A stretch of 64,000 nt of DNA. Origin: Platycnemis pennipes. Taxonomy: Eukaryota; Arthropoda; Insecta; Odonata; Platycnemididae. The notes under the pieces are model-generated. The model did not search any database. It saw only the letters and a program-made list of their open reading frames with translations, and was not told the DNA's origin. Position numbers and translations under genes: made by a program. The stretch is taken from positions 60,864,872 to 60,928,871 of the forward strand of contig OW121852.1 in NCBI GenBank assembly GCA_933228895.1, written 5' to 3'. Below, in pieces: positions 12,421 through 22,636 of the stretch. Position 1 is the stretch's first letter, and each line of letters begins with the position of its first letter.

Positions 12421-13900
12421 TCTCAGTTTTCAGACATCATACCTAATAATAATAACAGTGGTGTTGCAAGCCAAAGGTGTGACATACAATCACAATGGTT
12501 CGTTAAGTGTGAATGTACGAACGAGTGAATGAGCAACGCTCGCCGGAAAGGCTACCGGAGGCGACCGCAGGTGACTAATCACTCAATGAATGGATGGATG
12601 GGCTGGCAGAGATCGGAATCTCACGTTTAGTCAACTCCAAATGCGGGAAAGCTGGAAAAGGCTTCCGTTTATGGATGCTTTTCGGTTTGTGCCGACGAGA
12701 TGGACGTCATGCCCCCTCACAGGTTTTGGACTCCGAGGCCTTTTCATTTCTTGCCCCAATGATGGTGCCATTCGAGATTTTGAGCGATGATCACTTTGCG
12801 TTTGAAGAGTTCCACATCGAGGATTAACGCCTGTTTATCATTGGAGCTCGATATTGTGCGTAGATATAATCACAAAAACTCTTAAAGGAATTGTATTGAG
12901 CGCAGGTAGAATGCTGAAGGTTTAGCCGGTGATAGAAGAGACAGCTATAGGAAGTAAGAGGTAATACAAAGGGAACATTAAGGGAACATTAAGGGATACT
13001 AATTATTAGAAGAGATCAATTCGTAAATGTAGGTTTAGATGTACGGGGGAGTTTTGAAGTACTTTAACCCATTCCCACGAAGAGGGATCAAAGACAAATC
13101 CTTCGTTTATGCAAACCTTAAAAAAAATGAAGCTGTTTCTTAATTTATGACGTTAAAAATGGAATATATATATTGCCTTCTGCAGTCCATCTACAGAATA
13201 CTCTGTGAGCCACCTCTATGGTGTGTGGCAGTGGCTGAATTGTCAACAATCATGCACTTCATCAATATCACCGACCTAGATGAACCGAGAAACTTAATAA
13301 AACCTAGCATTGAAAATGTGTTAGCCATGCATACACCAGCCAGGTCAATGTCAGCTTAAGTTCGTATACGTTAAAAAAATCACAACTTATTGCACTGAAC
13401 ACGTACCGTAATACATCACATACCGTTTTATACCTCAGGATTCTGTCATTCCTTGATGTACTTCTCGTTTCGGTGTATAGAAAATCACAGAGATATAAGC
13501 ACGAAAACATGATTATGTCAGTGCAAATTTCAGCGGAAAAATGTGCAATCAATTCATTAGAATCCACGATGTAATATATTTCTTTATTAATCGGTAATGT
13601 ATTTGCTATCATGCAATAACTTCCATTCTATTTACGCTTGCAAAGATACAGTTAGTACGGGTACACTTTTCTTTGAATAAAAAAGAAGTATTTCTCATTA
13701 ATTTCTAAACTAATTCATTTTCCGGTAATGGCACTGATATTTTTTCGCAAATGATATTTTTTCTGCTGCTTACAAAACCAATGTTTTTCCTCATCAGGCC
13801 CATTCTAGAAGCCTACGCAATTCAAGTTGAATAATCCAAGAGAGGATCGAGAAAATATGCGATTCCATTGATGCGAGAAGATGGACCGCATTTTCTCTGC
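12421..13900. other. Unassigned interval with one LINE-tail-like repeat
   Basis: No supported gene. Positions 13180-13265 carry the 'ctaca..ata..ccacct..ggtgtgtggcagtgg' repeat described at 9063. Two overlapping plus frames at 12590-12827 are short and have no family signature. Confidence 0.5.
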
Positions 13901-13907
13901 GAGCTTC

Positions 13908-14230
13908 AATAGTCTGATGAAATTATGACACACACTTCGTATAACAGTAGAACCTCCAAGAGTCAAAGACGAATTTTCATCTCATTCAAGGTTTTCAGGA
14001 AATGACATTTTGTTATGATGCTGAAAGTCGATGTTTTGCACTGTCAAAAGGAATTATTCTACTGATATGAACAACTGGACCACAACAGGGAGCATCAATA
14101 TTCTGATAAAAATGACATGAATTTCATGCAACGTTGAAAACTCCATGAGCAAAAGAGGAATTTCCATCTCATACCAGATTTTCGCAAAAATGACATTTTG
14201 TTCTGATGTTACAGAGCTATTTTCTCCTTT
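13908..14230 (+). repeat. Two diverged tandem units, about 189 bp period
   Basis: The stretch 13908-14045 resembles 14097-14230: both run from 'caata.tctgat.aaa' through 'aactcc..gag..aaag' and 'tttccatctcat' to 'aaatgacattttgtt.tgatg'. 'tggacc.ca' words near 13878, 14072 and 14387 suggest a third, worn unit. No coding potential is seen. Confidence 0.5.
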
Positions 14231-14936
14231 CTTTAAGTATGTACATATTAATCTCCAGCCAATGTTATTTCGAGAATAACTTATGAAAGGAATTTTATTT
14301 CCATTTCATTCCAGAGTTTTTTTAGAATGATAGTAATTTGAAGGCATTTTAAATGGAAGGCATGATCATATTGAATCGAACATCTGGACCACATTCCTTT
14401 CCGTGTGCACCAACACTATGGAAATGACATCACTTTCACAAGACGGGCGGAACTTCCTGAGTGGCGAAGGAGGAAGTTTTCACGGCGCGAATACTGGATC
14501 AACGCCTCGGATCGTCCTTGAGGAGACAAATGGAAATGAGGAGAGACTTTATCGTCGTTCCATCTCTGGGACCAACCCACTGGGACTCCCACGGGAGACA
14601 ACGGGAAAATATATATTAGACACCGGAGACTTGAATCTCAAGGACCGAAAGGCGAGATCCACGCGGCCCAGGACTTAAAAGGCCTCCTTGATCTCCATTC
14701 GGAATTTTCGTTGTTGGGACGTCGTTGCTCTAGGCTCCCGCGCCAAAACGGCAGTCATATCTACATGTATGGCAACTGGTCAAAGAGAGGATAATTGTAT
14801 GGAATATAAACTCTCTCTCTTCTTTAAATGGTATCAGATTTCGGGATAAAGTATGTAATTGTTTATTATTACCTACATAAAATGAATACGCGGATACTGA
14901 ATCAATTGTTGCAGCTATTTGGGGGAGGCAACCGAC

Positions 14937-15232
14937 AACTAAGTCCATTAGTGTCTATAGAGGTGGGTAGAAGGTAAAGGTAGGAGTTTTCAAGGAACGA
15001 AGGATGGGTGGAGAGAAACTCGGCGTCCGCATTAGCCTTCTCATGTCGAAAGGTGCCAATTGGAGCATGGCTTAGCGTCCCATCCGACGGACGGAGTACT
15101 GGACTCGAGGTGCTCTCCACAAGGCATTCTGTGTGCTGCCAATCCGCCAGTGCCGAGATTTGGACCCGGGCCCTCGGGATAGTAGGCCAGTACCCTAGTC
15201 ACTATACCAACCCGGTCCCCACTAAATCATTA
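14937..15232 (-). repeat. tRNA-derived SINE, family 1, near full length
   Basis: Read on the minus strand, the 5' head resembles a tRNA gene: an A-box-like 'ttggtatagtgactagggt' and a B-box-like 'gggtccaaatctc'. The body follows, with 'gagtccagtactccgtccg', 'tcggatgggacgctaagcc', 'ggctaatgcggacgccgag' and 'tttctctccaccc'. It ends near 'gttgtcggttgcctccccc'. This is the most complete family 1 copy seen and can serve as its reference. Expected transcription is by RNA polymerase III. Confidence 0.7.
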
Positions 15233-15289
15233 GGGGATAATTCTAGCTCGTATAATTTACTCTCAACAAACGATAACTTTACATACTTG

Positions 15290-16510
15290 TGACTACATTA
15301 TACGGCACATTTCAGTACCAGAAAGGAAAAGTCACGCAAATGAAAATTTTCGCATAAAAGTTTCTGCAAAATGTCCATGAAAGTAATAGATCAGGACCCC
15401 GATCCAAATAGACAACGAGATTTTATGCCCAACTTCGGCAGCAATTCGTAATTCGATGGGCTCCTGAGAGATTATTTTAATCCATCATACATAAATTGAA
15501 TTTTTTTACTGGTTAACGGTAACTTAAGTGAAATTTTGTCACAGAAATCATATTTTCCACTAAGGTACTATTTCCATGAATTATCGACGATACTGTAACT
15601 GAGCGTAATAACGTGCTCTTTACTCAAAGGACAGAGCGAGAAGGGAATTCTATGAGAAACAGCTTCCCAAAGCAGAAAGCACTGGCATCTAATTTCTACA
15701 CTATTTTTTTTATTCATGGTATATCACGTATGAGCATGGAGTTATCTGAGTATTGTCTAAGTATGAGTCAATGATATGACAGAAGTATGTCGATACATTT
15801 TTTCTTCTGGACTTAATAGAAAAAAATTCTTGTCACAGGGTCATAAGTCACCACGGACTAAATGATTAGTATACCTGCTATCTCATTCGATTTATATTTA
15901 TACGGATATAAAGTGCGCAGCTTACTTTTCAACGCGTGGGTATTTGTCAGCTCATGTCAGCACAAAATGTTCTTACGATATCGCAAAAAAGTTTTACGCT
16001 AAAATACAGCTTTTTGGAGTAAATCCTAAAAAAATTTAATTTTTTATTCGACCAAGCTAGGTTTCATGTATTCAAATGCAGATATGTTAAGGGGAAACTT
16101 TTCTGGAATATATAGAATGAATGACTCAATCAGAATGGAAGCGAAAGACTATTGAAATAAATAAGAAAACATCAACGTGGAGAGATTTACTTGAAGGAAA
16201 AGAGGAAATGCTGATCAGAAAATGTAATAAATGATCATGCGTCGATGGTAACACCGCGAAATTGAGTACTTTTTGAAACAGATGTTGGCGCAGAGTAGCC
16301 TTGGAGCCTTAGTAGTCGCACACTTTTCGGTTTGCACTACCCAGGCGCAGGGGATTCGTTTTCTGCGGGTGGTAGCTTACTGGCCCCTTGTTCTGTGGCC
16401 ATTGAGTTCGTGAAAGTGAAACCCTTGTCCCTACTTGAGTGCCGTATATAGAGTACTTCGAGTAAAATATTCCGTCCATGGAATGGAAATATGAAACACT
16501 TGGCACAATC
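15290..16510. other. Unassigned AT-rich interval
   Basis: No coding frame, repeat array or RNA gene can be supported here. Confidence 0.45.
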
Positions 16511-16514
16511 ATTA

Positions 16515-16720
16515 AACGCACATCAATGCCGACCCCGGGTTTCTCCCAATTTTCTTCTGTTTATTATTGTTGCTATTAAGGAAGGCAACCACAACCTACT
16601 ATTAAGGCATTGGGTGGAGAAAACACAGTCGGCATTAGCCTGCTTTTAACGAAATGCGCCGAGGGGCAAATATTACTAAACACCTATCCTTAATGGTACA
16701 AATTACAACAGCTGTAGGTT
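16515..16720. repeat. Two SINE family 1 fragments in opposite orientation
   Basis: 'aatgccgaccccgggtttct' near 16523 is a plus-oriented body fragment. From 16585 the minus-oriented body follows, with 'gcaaccacaacctactatta', 'gtggagaaaacacagtcggc' and 'attagcctgctttta'. The arrangement suggests a broken or nested pair. Confidence 0.5.
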
Positions 16721-16959
16721 GCCTCTCCGCGTACAGGTACGTAGATTAACGTTCTACGGTGCTCCAATTACTGAAGTAAGAAGAATGTTCGGATACCTTC
16801 CCGGCGTATGGTGTTAGTAAAGTTTGTGCACTCCACCGGGTCACACTCTGAAATTCTGCCGAAAGTCACGATGACTCGAGATCAGAACCCAGAGTAAGCA
16901 GAAACGTAATCAGAAACGGTGACTGTGACTTGGTGCTGAAGTTATATTACTCCATCTCA

Positions 16960-17060
16960 TCTAAATTACCCCCAATATGATATCCATGCCTGGAACGGGA
17001 TTCGAAACCTCGATCTTTGGGTAGAAAAGCCGACCATACAGACCGACCACGTAACTGACC
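16960..17060 (-). repeat. tRNA-like SINE head
   Basis: The minus strand contains 'cgaggtttcgaatcccgttc', a good polymerase III B box, preceded by a tRNA-like stretch. It does not fold as an intact tRNA and has no credible anticodon arm, so it is a SINE head rather than a gene. Confidence 0.45.
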
Positions 17061-17599
17061 TAGCTCTCGCTTCCGGTTCTCATCTCCAAACTGCAACAAC
17101 AATCGTGAGGCTGGCAAAGCGTCGATAACACGCCGGCCGGGCGCGGCCGTCCGGCAACCCTGAAGTCGTGAGTACCTACTAATACCGCCGAGAGTGGGTG
17201 CGTTTGAAGCTGTCAAGATTAACTCGAATAGGTAACCAAGGAGTCACGTGATATAAACACGAATCGCTGTGCTTGAATAGCTCTTTGCAAACGCACTCGT
17301 AGTTTTTACTTGAATTTCTCTCATCCTCGGGCTCTATGCTCCAGACAGACAAGAAAAACTCAAGTGAAAGCAATAACTGAGTTTGCAACGAGCGATTCAT
17401 ATATTCCAAAATTACGAACCATTCGCGTTTGCGCCAAGTGACTCTTTGGTTACGTAATCGAGATAATACCGACGTTTTCAAGCACAAACCCCCAGGGAAC
17501 GGACGTCGTGCTCGTCTTAGGATTAAAATTTTTGCTTCGCTGGTGCGATATTACATTCGACATGTGGAGCACCGAAAACCCGTCTAACTACTCACGATC

Positions 17600-17990
17600 T
17601 TAAGGAGGGGTGACTGAAAAGGGTTATCTCCGCTTGGCACTGCAAAAAGAAAGAAAGAAGGGAAGGAAAACTGAACGATAAACTGACTGCCTTGTGGTGC
17701 GGGGGAGGAAGGGGAGCCGGCCGATGACGAAGCGGCCGCTCATTAGGGAGAGAGACTCGACGCTCGAGGAAGTGCGTACGTGCCGAGACGCACAAAGGGG
17801 ACATTTCCCCCCTGGGTCGAAGCTCCACGCGCGTTTCTTCTTAACGATTCCATCGGCGAAGGGCGGCAGCATTTCTTCCGCCGGATGCCGCGGCGAAGGG
17901 CCTTGCTCTCGCCACAGCGACCGAACAATGCGGGGAAAATATGTATGTACGTATTCCCGACTACAGAATTCTTGAGGAAATTGACACGTG
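17600..17990. other. CpG-rich island without a recognised gene
   Basis: Much richer in G+C and CpG than its surroundings, with many 'gcg' and 'ccg' words around 17700-17930. Overlapping frames on both strands (up to 129 codons at 17624-18013 minus) are open because of composition. They have no domain signature. It may be a promoter region or a decayed GC-rich repeat. Confidence 0.35.
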
Positions 17991-18138
17991 GAAGAGTGGA
18001 AGAGAAATCCCAACTTTTCTTGTGGACCGATGAAAAAAACAATGAAAAGACTTCCAAGAATGACAATTTGCTCGTAGATGAATAAATTTTTAAAAAATCA
18101 CATATGTTAGTAATAAAAAACATTAATATTTTCTATAC

Positions 18139-18680
18139 TTCATCATCATTAACAGTCACCTCATCATCCAAGAGATTGGTTTGAAGAAGTTCTCCACTCG
18201 ATTCTTTCATCAGACAACCTTTACATAAATTTTATGATAATATATTATGAAAAATTTCTGTCATTTACTTTATTTACTATTTCCTGCATACATTTACCTC
18301 TTATGACGCCATCCTTTGCCATTCTTCACTTTCACTAAAACTCCTGCGACTCCTTTCATAAGACGATTATGCTTCAAGATGTGTCCATCCGTTTATGTTG
18401 CCCCGTCTTCTTTACAAGAATTTTCATCAAACGTAGCTACTCTACCAATCTTCTTTAGACCATCTTAATAACCTATTTATTCCGTCTATCCATATTATAT
18501 TCATCATTTAACGGTAAAACAACTTCTAAAATTCCTGCAGGATTTAATTTTCTGTGGATTTTAATGTCCATGCCATAAAGGAGCATGCAACAGGTGAACA
18601 TCCCAGTGAAGTATTTCCTTACTTCCAAAACTGTATATTTCAGGCAGTAAGAGATTTATTTCCTCTTTATTGTCTCTACC
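18139..18680 (-). mobile_element. Non-LTR retrotransposon 3'-end fragment, copy H, strongly decayed
   Basis: The plus strand starts with 'catcatcatt', then 'agagattggtttgaagaagt' and 'tccactcgattctttcatc', matching the tail shared by copies B and C with many substitutions. Words matching the remaining tail ('atgcttcaagatgtg', 'accatct', 'aggagcatgc') follow in the right order to about 18640. No frame is left. Confidence 0.6.
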
Positions 18681-19436
18681 TTCGTTGCTTATTACTTGCA
18701 AAATGACAGCACCCATCCACCTCTTTGGATCTTCTCTTTCCTACTTTTATACATTTGCGACACTTCAAGAAAGTCAATATGATAATTCTGTTATTTTTCA
18801 TAATGCTCCCGACTATGACAACGCTAGGCTCAATTTTCGGCTCCACCTAGAATATGCAGTCAGTATATGGGATCCGAATGAATTAGGTTTGATCAGGGAA
18901 CTATACAGTGCGCAGCGTAGCCAGCTAGGTTTCTTAAACGGCACGACGATAGATTTAGTAGTGCATCAAAATTAATAGACGGATTAGCTTGGGAATCATC
19001 ATAAGATCGTAGGTTAAAATACCGATTAAATCTCCTGAAGATATTTACAACGGAGAGGTTTACTGAAAATGCTATATACGATATACGTCGCATATATTAA
19101 AACCCGTGCATATTATTCTAGATTTGACCAGATAAGTAAGATTAGAGAGATAGATAGTAAAACCGATTGATTTCAAATGTCATTTTTCCCGCGCACCACA
19201 TGAGAATAAAATAGGCAGCAAAGCAAAGAGATATGTAGGTGGAATATTGTTAGAGTAGCTTGTAGAGTATGAAGCATGTCTTAACATTACTAACCCATGA
19301 ATGATAGATACACCCTGCTGAAAAATTCCGTAGAAGTTCCTTAAAAGATTTCCTTAGGCCATTCTACAGAAATTCCTTAAAGTATTGAAACACTTTTTTA
19401 AGGAATTCCGTAGAACGTTCTACAGAACTTCCCTAG

Positions 19437-19612
19437 CTTTCTGTACAGATTCCTTACAGCGTTCCGTAGAGATACCTTAGCGTTCTGTACAGATTCCTTA
19501 CAGCGTTCCGTAGATATTCCCTAGCGTTCTGTACAGATTCCTTAAGGCGTTCCGTAGATATTCCCTAGCTTTCTGTACAGATTCCTTAGAGCAATCTATA
19601 GATATTCTACAA
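19437..19612 (+). repeat. Subterminal tandem repeat, 4 x 44 bp
   Basis: Units start at 19437, 19481, 19525 and 19569, each with 'ttctgtacagattcctta' followed by 'gcgttccgtagatattcc' and 'ctag'. The last unit is worn. Similar but not tandem words fill 24740-24930 in inverted sense. Subterminal repeats of this kind often bind the element's own transposase; that role is inferred. Confidence 0.85.
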
Positions 19613-19980
19613 CGTATTTTATGCATTCCTAAAGGTACATTGGCAATTGTTTACACTATTTTGCTCAGCTTTCTAAATCACGCATTCCTAGCATAATTCC
19701 GGGTGATATTTGGGCTGATAGTACATAAGTTATATAAAAAGAATAGAATTAATAAATTAAACACTCATCTATTTACCTCTGTATTTATTATCTGTCATTA
19801 ATTTTACATTTCCTTGAGGAATTGCACTGTATATATTAATTATAAATAAGTTCTTCAGCCATATTCTCCGTAGTTCATCCACAGAAAGGCCTGAAAGAAG
19901 AACAATCCGAAGACTTAAAATTTGTCATAACAACATGTCATATTTCAATCAATTATTATTTAAAGCTGGACCAGTTCACT

Positions 19981-20469
19981 TCAATTAATTTTCAGTAACT
20001 CCTTTACAGTATATTTCAACGGCCTTCCGTCAGTAAGTGGCACACTATCATTACTATGTATAAATATAAAAAGCGCTCAATTTAAAGTTTACAGAAACAA
20101 TAAACTCACCTTGTCTCCAGCGCTGTATGTCCAGGGATAACAAAACCTATTGGTCGTAGTCCCAGAACCTCGCGAGAAGGAATAATGACAATGGTCTCAT
20201 CTACGAAGAAAACGGAACCATTAAGAACACATACCCTAACATAAATGACATTTTCAACGATGTCATAAGTGGACATTTTCTCCTTAATGGTAGTAGATAG
20301 TATTAGATTTCAGTTCAAAACTTACCTCCTGGAATGATGATTTTCAAATCACAAAATGTATCCGTTCCTTTCGCGTCGTCGTGACTTAGCGAAAGCCAAA
20401 AAACTGGATCAATCCTCACTTTTGTTTTCGAGGTATTCGGTATCCTTACCGTGGCCGCAGCCCACTTGC
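19981..20469 (-). CDS. Unrecognised spliced reading frame inside the DNA transposon (partial 5')
   Basis: Three minus-strand segments join into one open frame. Exon a is 20469-20326 (47 codons plus one base), exon b 20200-20110, exon c 20053-19981, ending in TGA. The introns are 125 bp and 56 bp. Donors are GGAG|GTAAGT and CAAG|GTGAGT; acceptors are TTCTTCGTAG and TACATAG. Both junctions keep the frame, giving 101 codons with no stop. Readable parts include KWAAATVRIPNTSKTKVRID, FWLSLSHDDAKGTD, DETIVIIPSREVLGLRPIG and LTDGRPLKYTVKELLKIN. Exon a has no ATG in frame, so a start exon must lie further upstream, or exon b could begin at its own ATG (20276-20274) in an alternative transcript. I do not recognise the family. 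The exons are GC-richer than the AT-rich element around them, consistent with recent coding constraint. The splice model is chosen by eye. Confidence 0.45.
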
Positions 20470-21066
20470 CTATTGACGTATTTTAACCAATAATTTCTTT
20501 TCACTCTTTCACGGTTTTTCACTCAACACGCATTAACAAACAAAACTCCTCGAATTGGTGCACGTCGAAAAGTAAAAACATAAACGACGTACACACGTCA
20601 AGGAGAGTCTTCTTGACACAGATCACAAAAAAACTAAGATGGACACTTCATGCCAACATCCGGTGTTATCCAGAGTCAAATTAAAATCGCTATTCAAATT
20701 ATATTCTCGTGTATTTAATAATTTTTTTCTAACTATGTAGTAATTCCTATTTTAAAATATTTTGATACTTGTTTTTTGTTTTATATCCATATTTTATAAG
20801 GCTTAGTTTTTCAAGAAGGGGTTTCAAGTACTTTTGGGAAGGTGGGGGGAGTCATGAGTATCTCATTCCAAACAATTTTAAATTCCAACAAATAAGACAA
20901 ATTGAATACATTAATGTTATAATTATTAGCAATGTGGTCATTTTACCGATATACTATAGATGATTAGTTGAAACTAAATGATATTTTAGTAGGTTTTGTA
21001 CCAATAGAAATGTGTTTTTATGGAGTTGTTTGGCCATTTTTTTTATAAACACCAATTTGTGCCAAT

Positions 21067-21095
21067 GTTTCGCCTCTTTATTTCGGCTTCTTCAG
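21067..21095 (-). other. Penelope-like terminus with hammerhead-like core
   Basis: On the minus strand CTGAAGA (21089-21095) is followed by GCC, a loop and GGC, then GAAAC (21067-21071). This gives the CUGANGA - stem II - GAAA arrangement with a 3-bp stem. It sits inside the larger DNA transposon and is probably the end of a Penelope-like insertion; the extent of that insertion is not clear. Confidence 0.45.
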
Positions 21096-22330
21096 GGCTA
21101 TTTAGTACACAATGTCAGTTTTTAAATTTCAATTACTTTTGAACAGACTTAGAATAGAACAGAAAGAAAAAAAAGTTTACAGAACAATATTAATATCTTG
21201 TTACAAACCTTTATGTAAACACATTACTATTACTACATAAATAAAGTGGTCAATAAGAATACTTCTATATAAGTACGTTTTGTTTCACAGCAAATTAAAT
21301 TCATGCTTATTTTCAGCACAATTTGTGAATATGCTAGCTATAGCTTTAATTAGAATTGCAGCTAGGGGTCGGCCACAGGATGTATGAAGTCTTAGAAAGT
21401 TTGAGAGATATGCTGCACATGCCAATCAGTTTTTCTGGTCATTATCAGCTACTGAACCCAAATTCAATTTGATAGAGCTCAGGTACTTCATAACAATGGA
21501 TATACCGGATATACCCACTACTACTGATTAGTGTGTTTCATGTATACGAAACAGTTTTTGCTGATACTGCATTCTGGACATAATCTCTTTTTCCCCCTCA
21601 AAACTGGTTCTCCTCAAATAACACATTGGGGAATCAAAATCTTATTTGTATTTCGCTCAATGTACCCTAAAATGAATGAGCCTGTAAAATTATTAGGGTT
21701 TTCATTGGCCATGAGTTAACTTGGAATGAACTTAACATTGGGGTCTGTAAAAAGCTGCCCAAATCATTGCAGCTTATGAGGAAAATTAAGCCACTGAGAC
21801 CAAATAATTACTTATATGATGCATACCATGCATATTATCATTCTCACATATTGTATGGCCTTGATCTATGAGGCAACTCAAGAGGTTTTAAAAAATATGT
21901 CACTGTCAACCACTTTTTATCATAAGTGGTATTATGAAAATATATGGTGAAAATGTATTTCAAGTGTTGATCAAGATCCACATGAAGGATATCCTAAATT
22001 TAAATATAAGGTCTGATGTGCACCATTTTGGTACAATAAATAGATTTAAAATGGACATAAGTTTTCATAGGCTTCCTAAATCTCAAAATAATATTTAAAA
22101 TTATAAGTTACATGAGACAGCCCAACATATGGACATGCCTAAGTTAAAAAATACCAGTCATTATGGATTTATTCCATACAAGAATATTTTGATGGTGCAT
22201 AAATGATCTTAGATGTAAAAGCACCCTAAAACCAAAACCTGATGTGTGGAATGTCTTAGGAAAGCAGGGCTAAGAAGTCACCAATTAAGCTATAGAAAAT
22301 AATCTTTACATTTCTTTCTTGAAATCTTAA

Positions 22331-22636
22331 GGAATAATAGTATATCCATTTCAAGAAATGTGGCTTATCGCCAGGTGTTGCAAGCTTAACAAAGTTGCAA
22401 ATAATTTGCTACAGGAAATGAAAAAATGAATTGCCTCCTGCTTTTCATTATACAAACCTCAGGATTTCTTAAAAATAGTAGCTAAGAATTTAAGTTTCCA
22501 TCTTCCATGTGAAATAGAATTCTTTCATTATTTTAATGACCAGATCCTATCATCCTCTTGTATGTTTTGTGCTGGAAATGGAATTCAATGTTATGCTATC
22601 ATCAAATGCAGTGGTCTGTCTCATGTAACTCTATAA
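22331..22636 (+). pseudogene. Decayed reading frame inside the DNA transposon
   Basis: About 101 codons are open on the plus strand with a single internal TGA. Readable pieces are IIVYPFQEMWLIARCCKLN, KVANNLLQEMKK, then after the stop SLYKPQDFLKIVAKNLSFHL and SSSCMFCAGNGIQCYAIIKC. The cysteine spacing near the end (C-x2-C-x5-C) is suggestive of metal binding but too short to classify. It runs opposite to the spliced frame at 19981-20469. It may be the remnant of the transposase; this is a guess. Confidence 0.3.
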
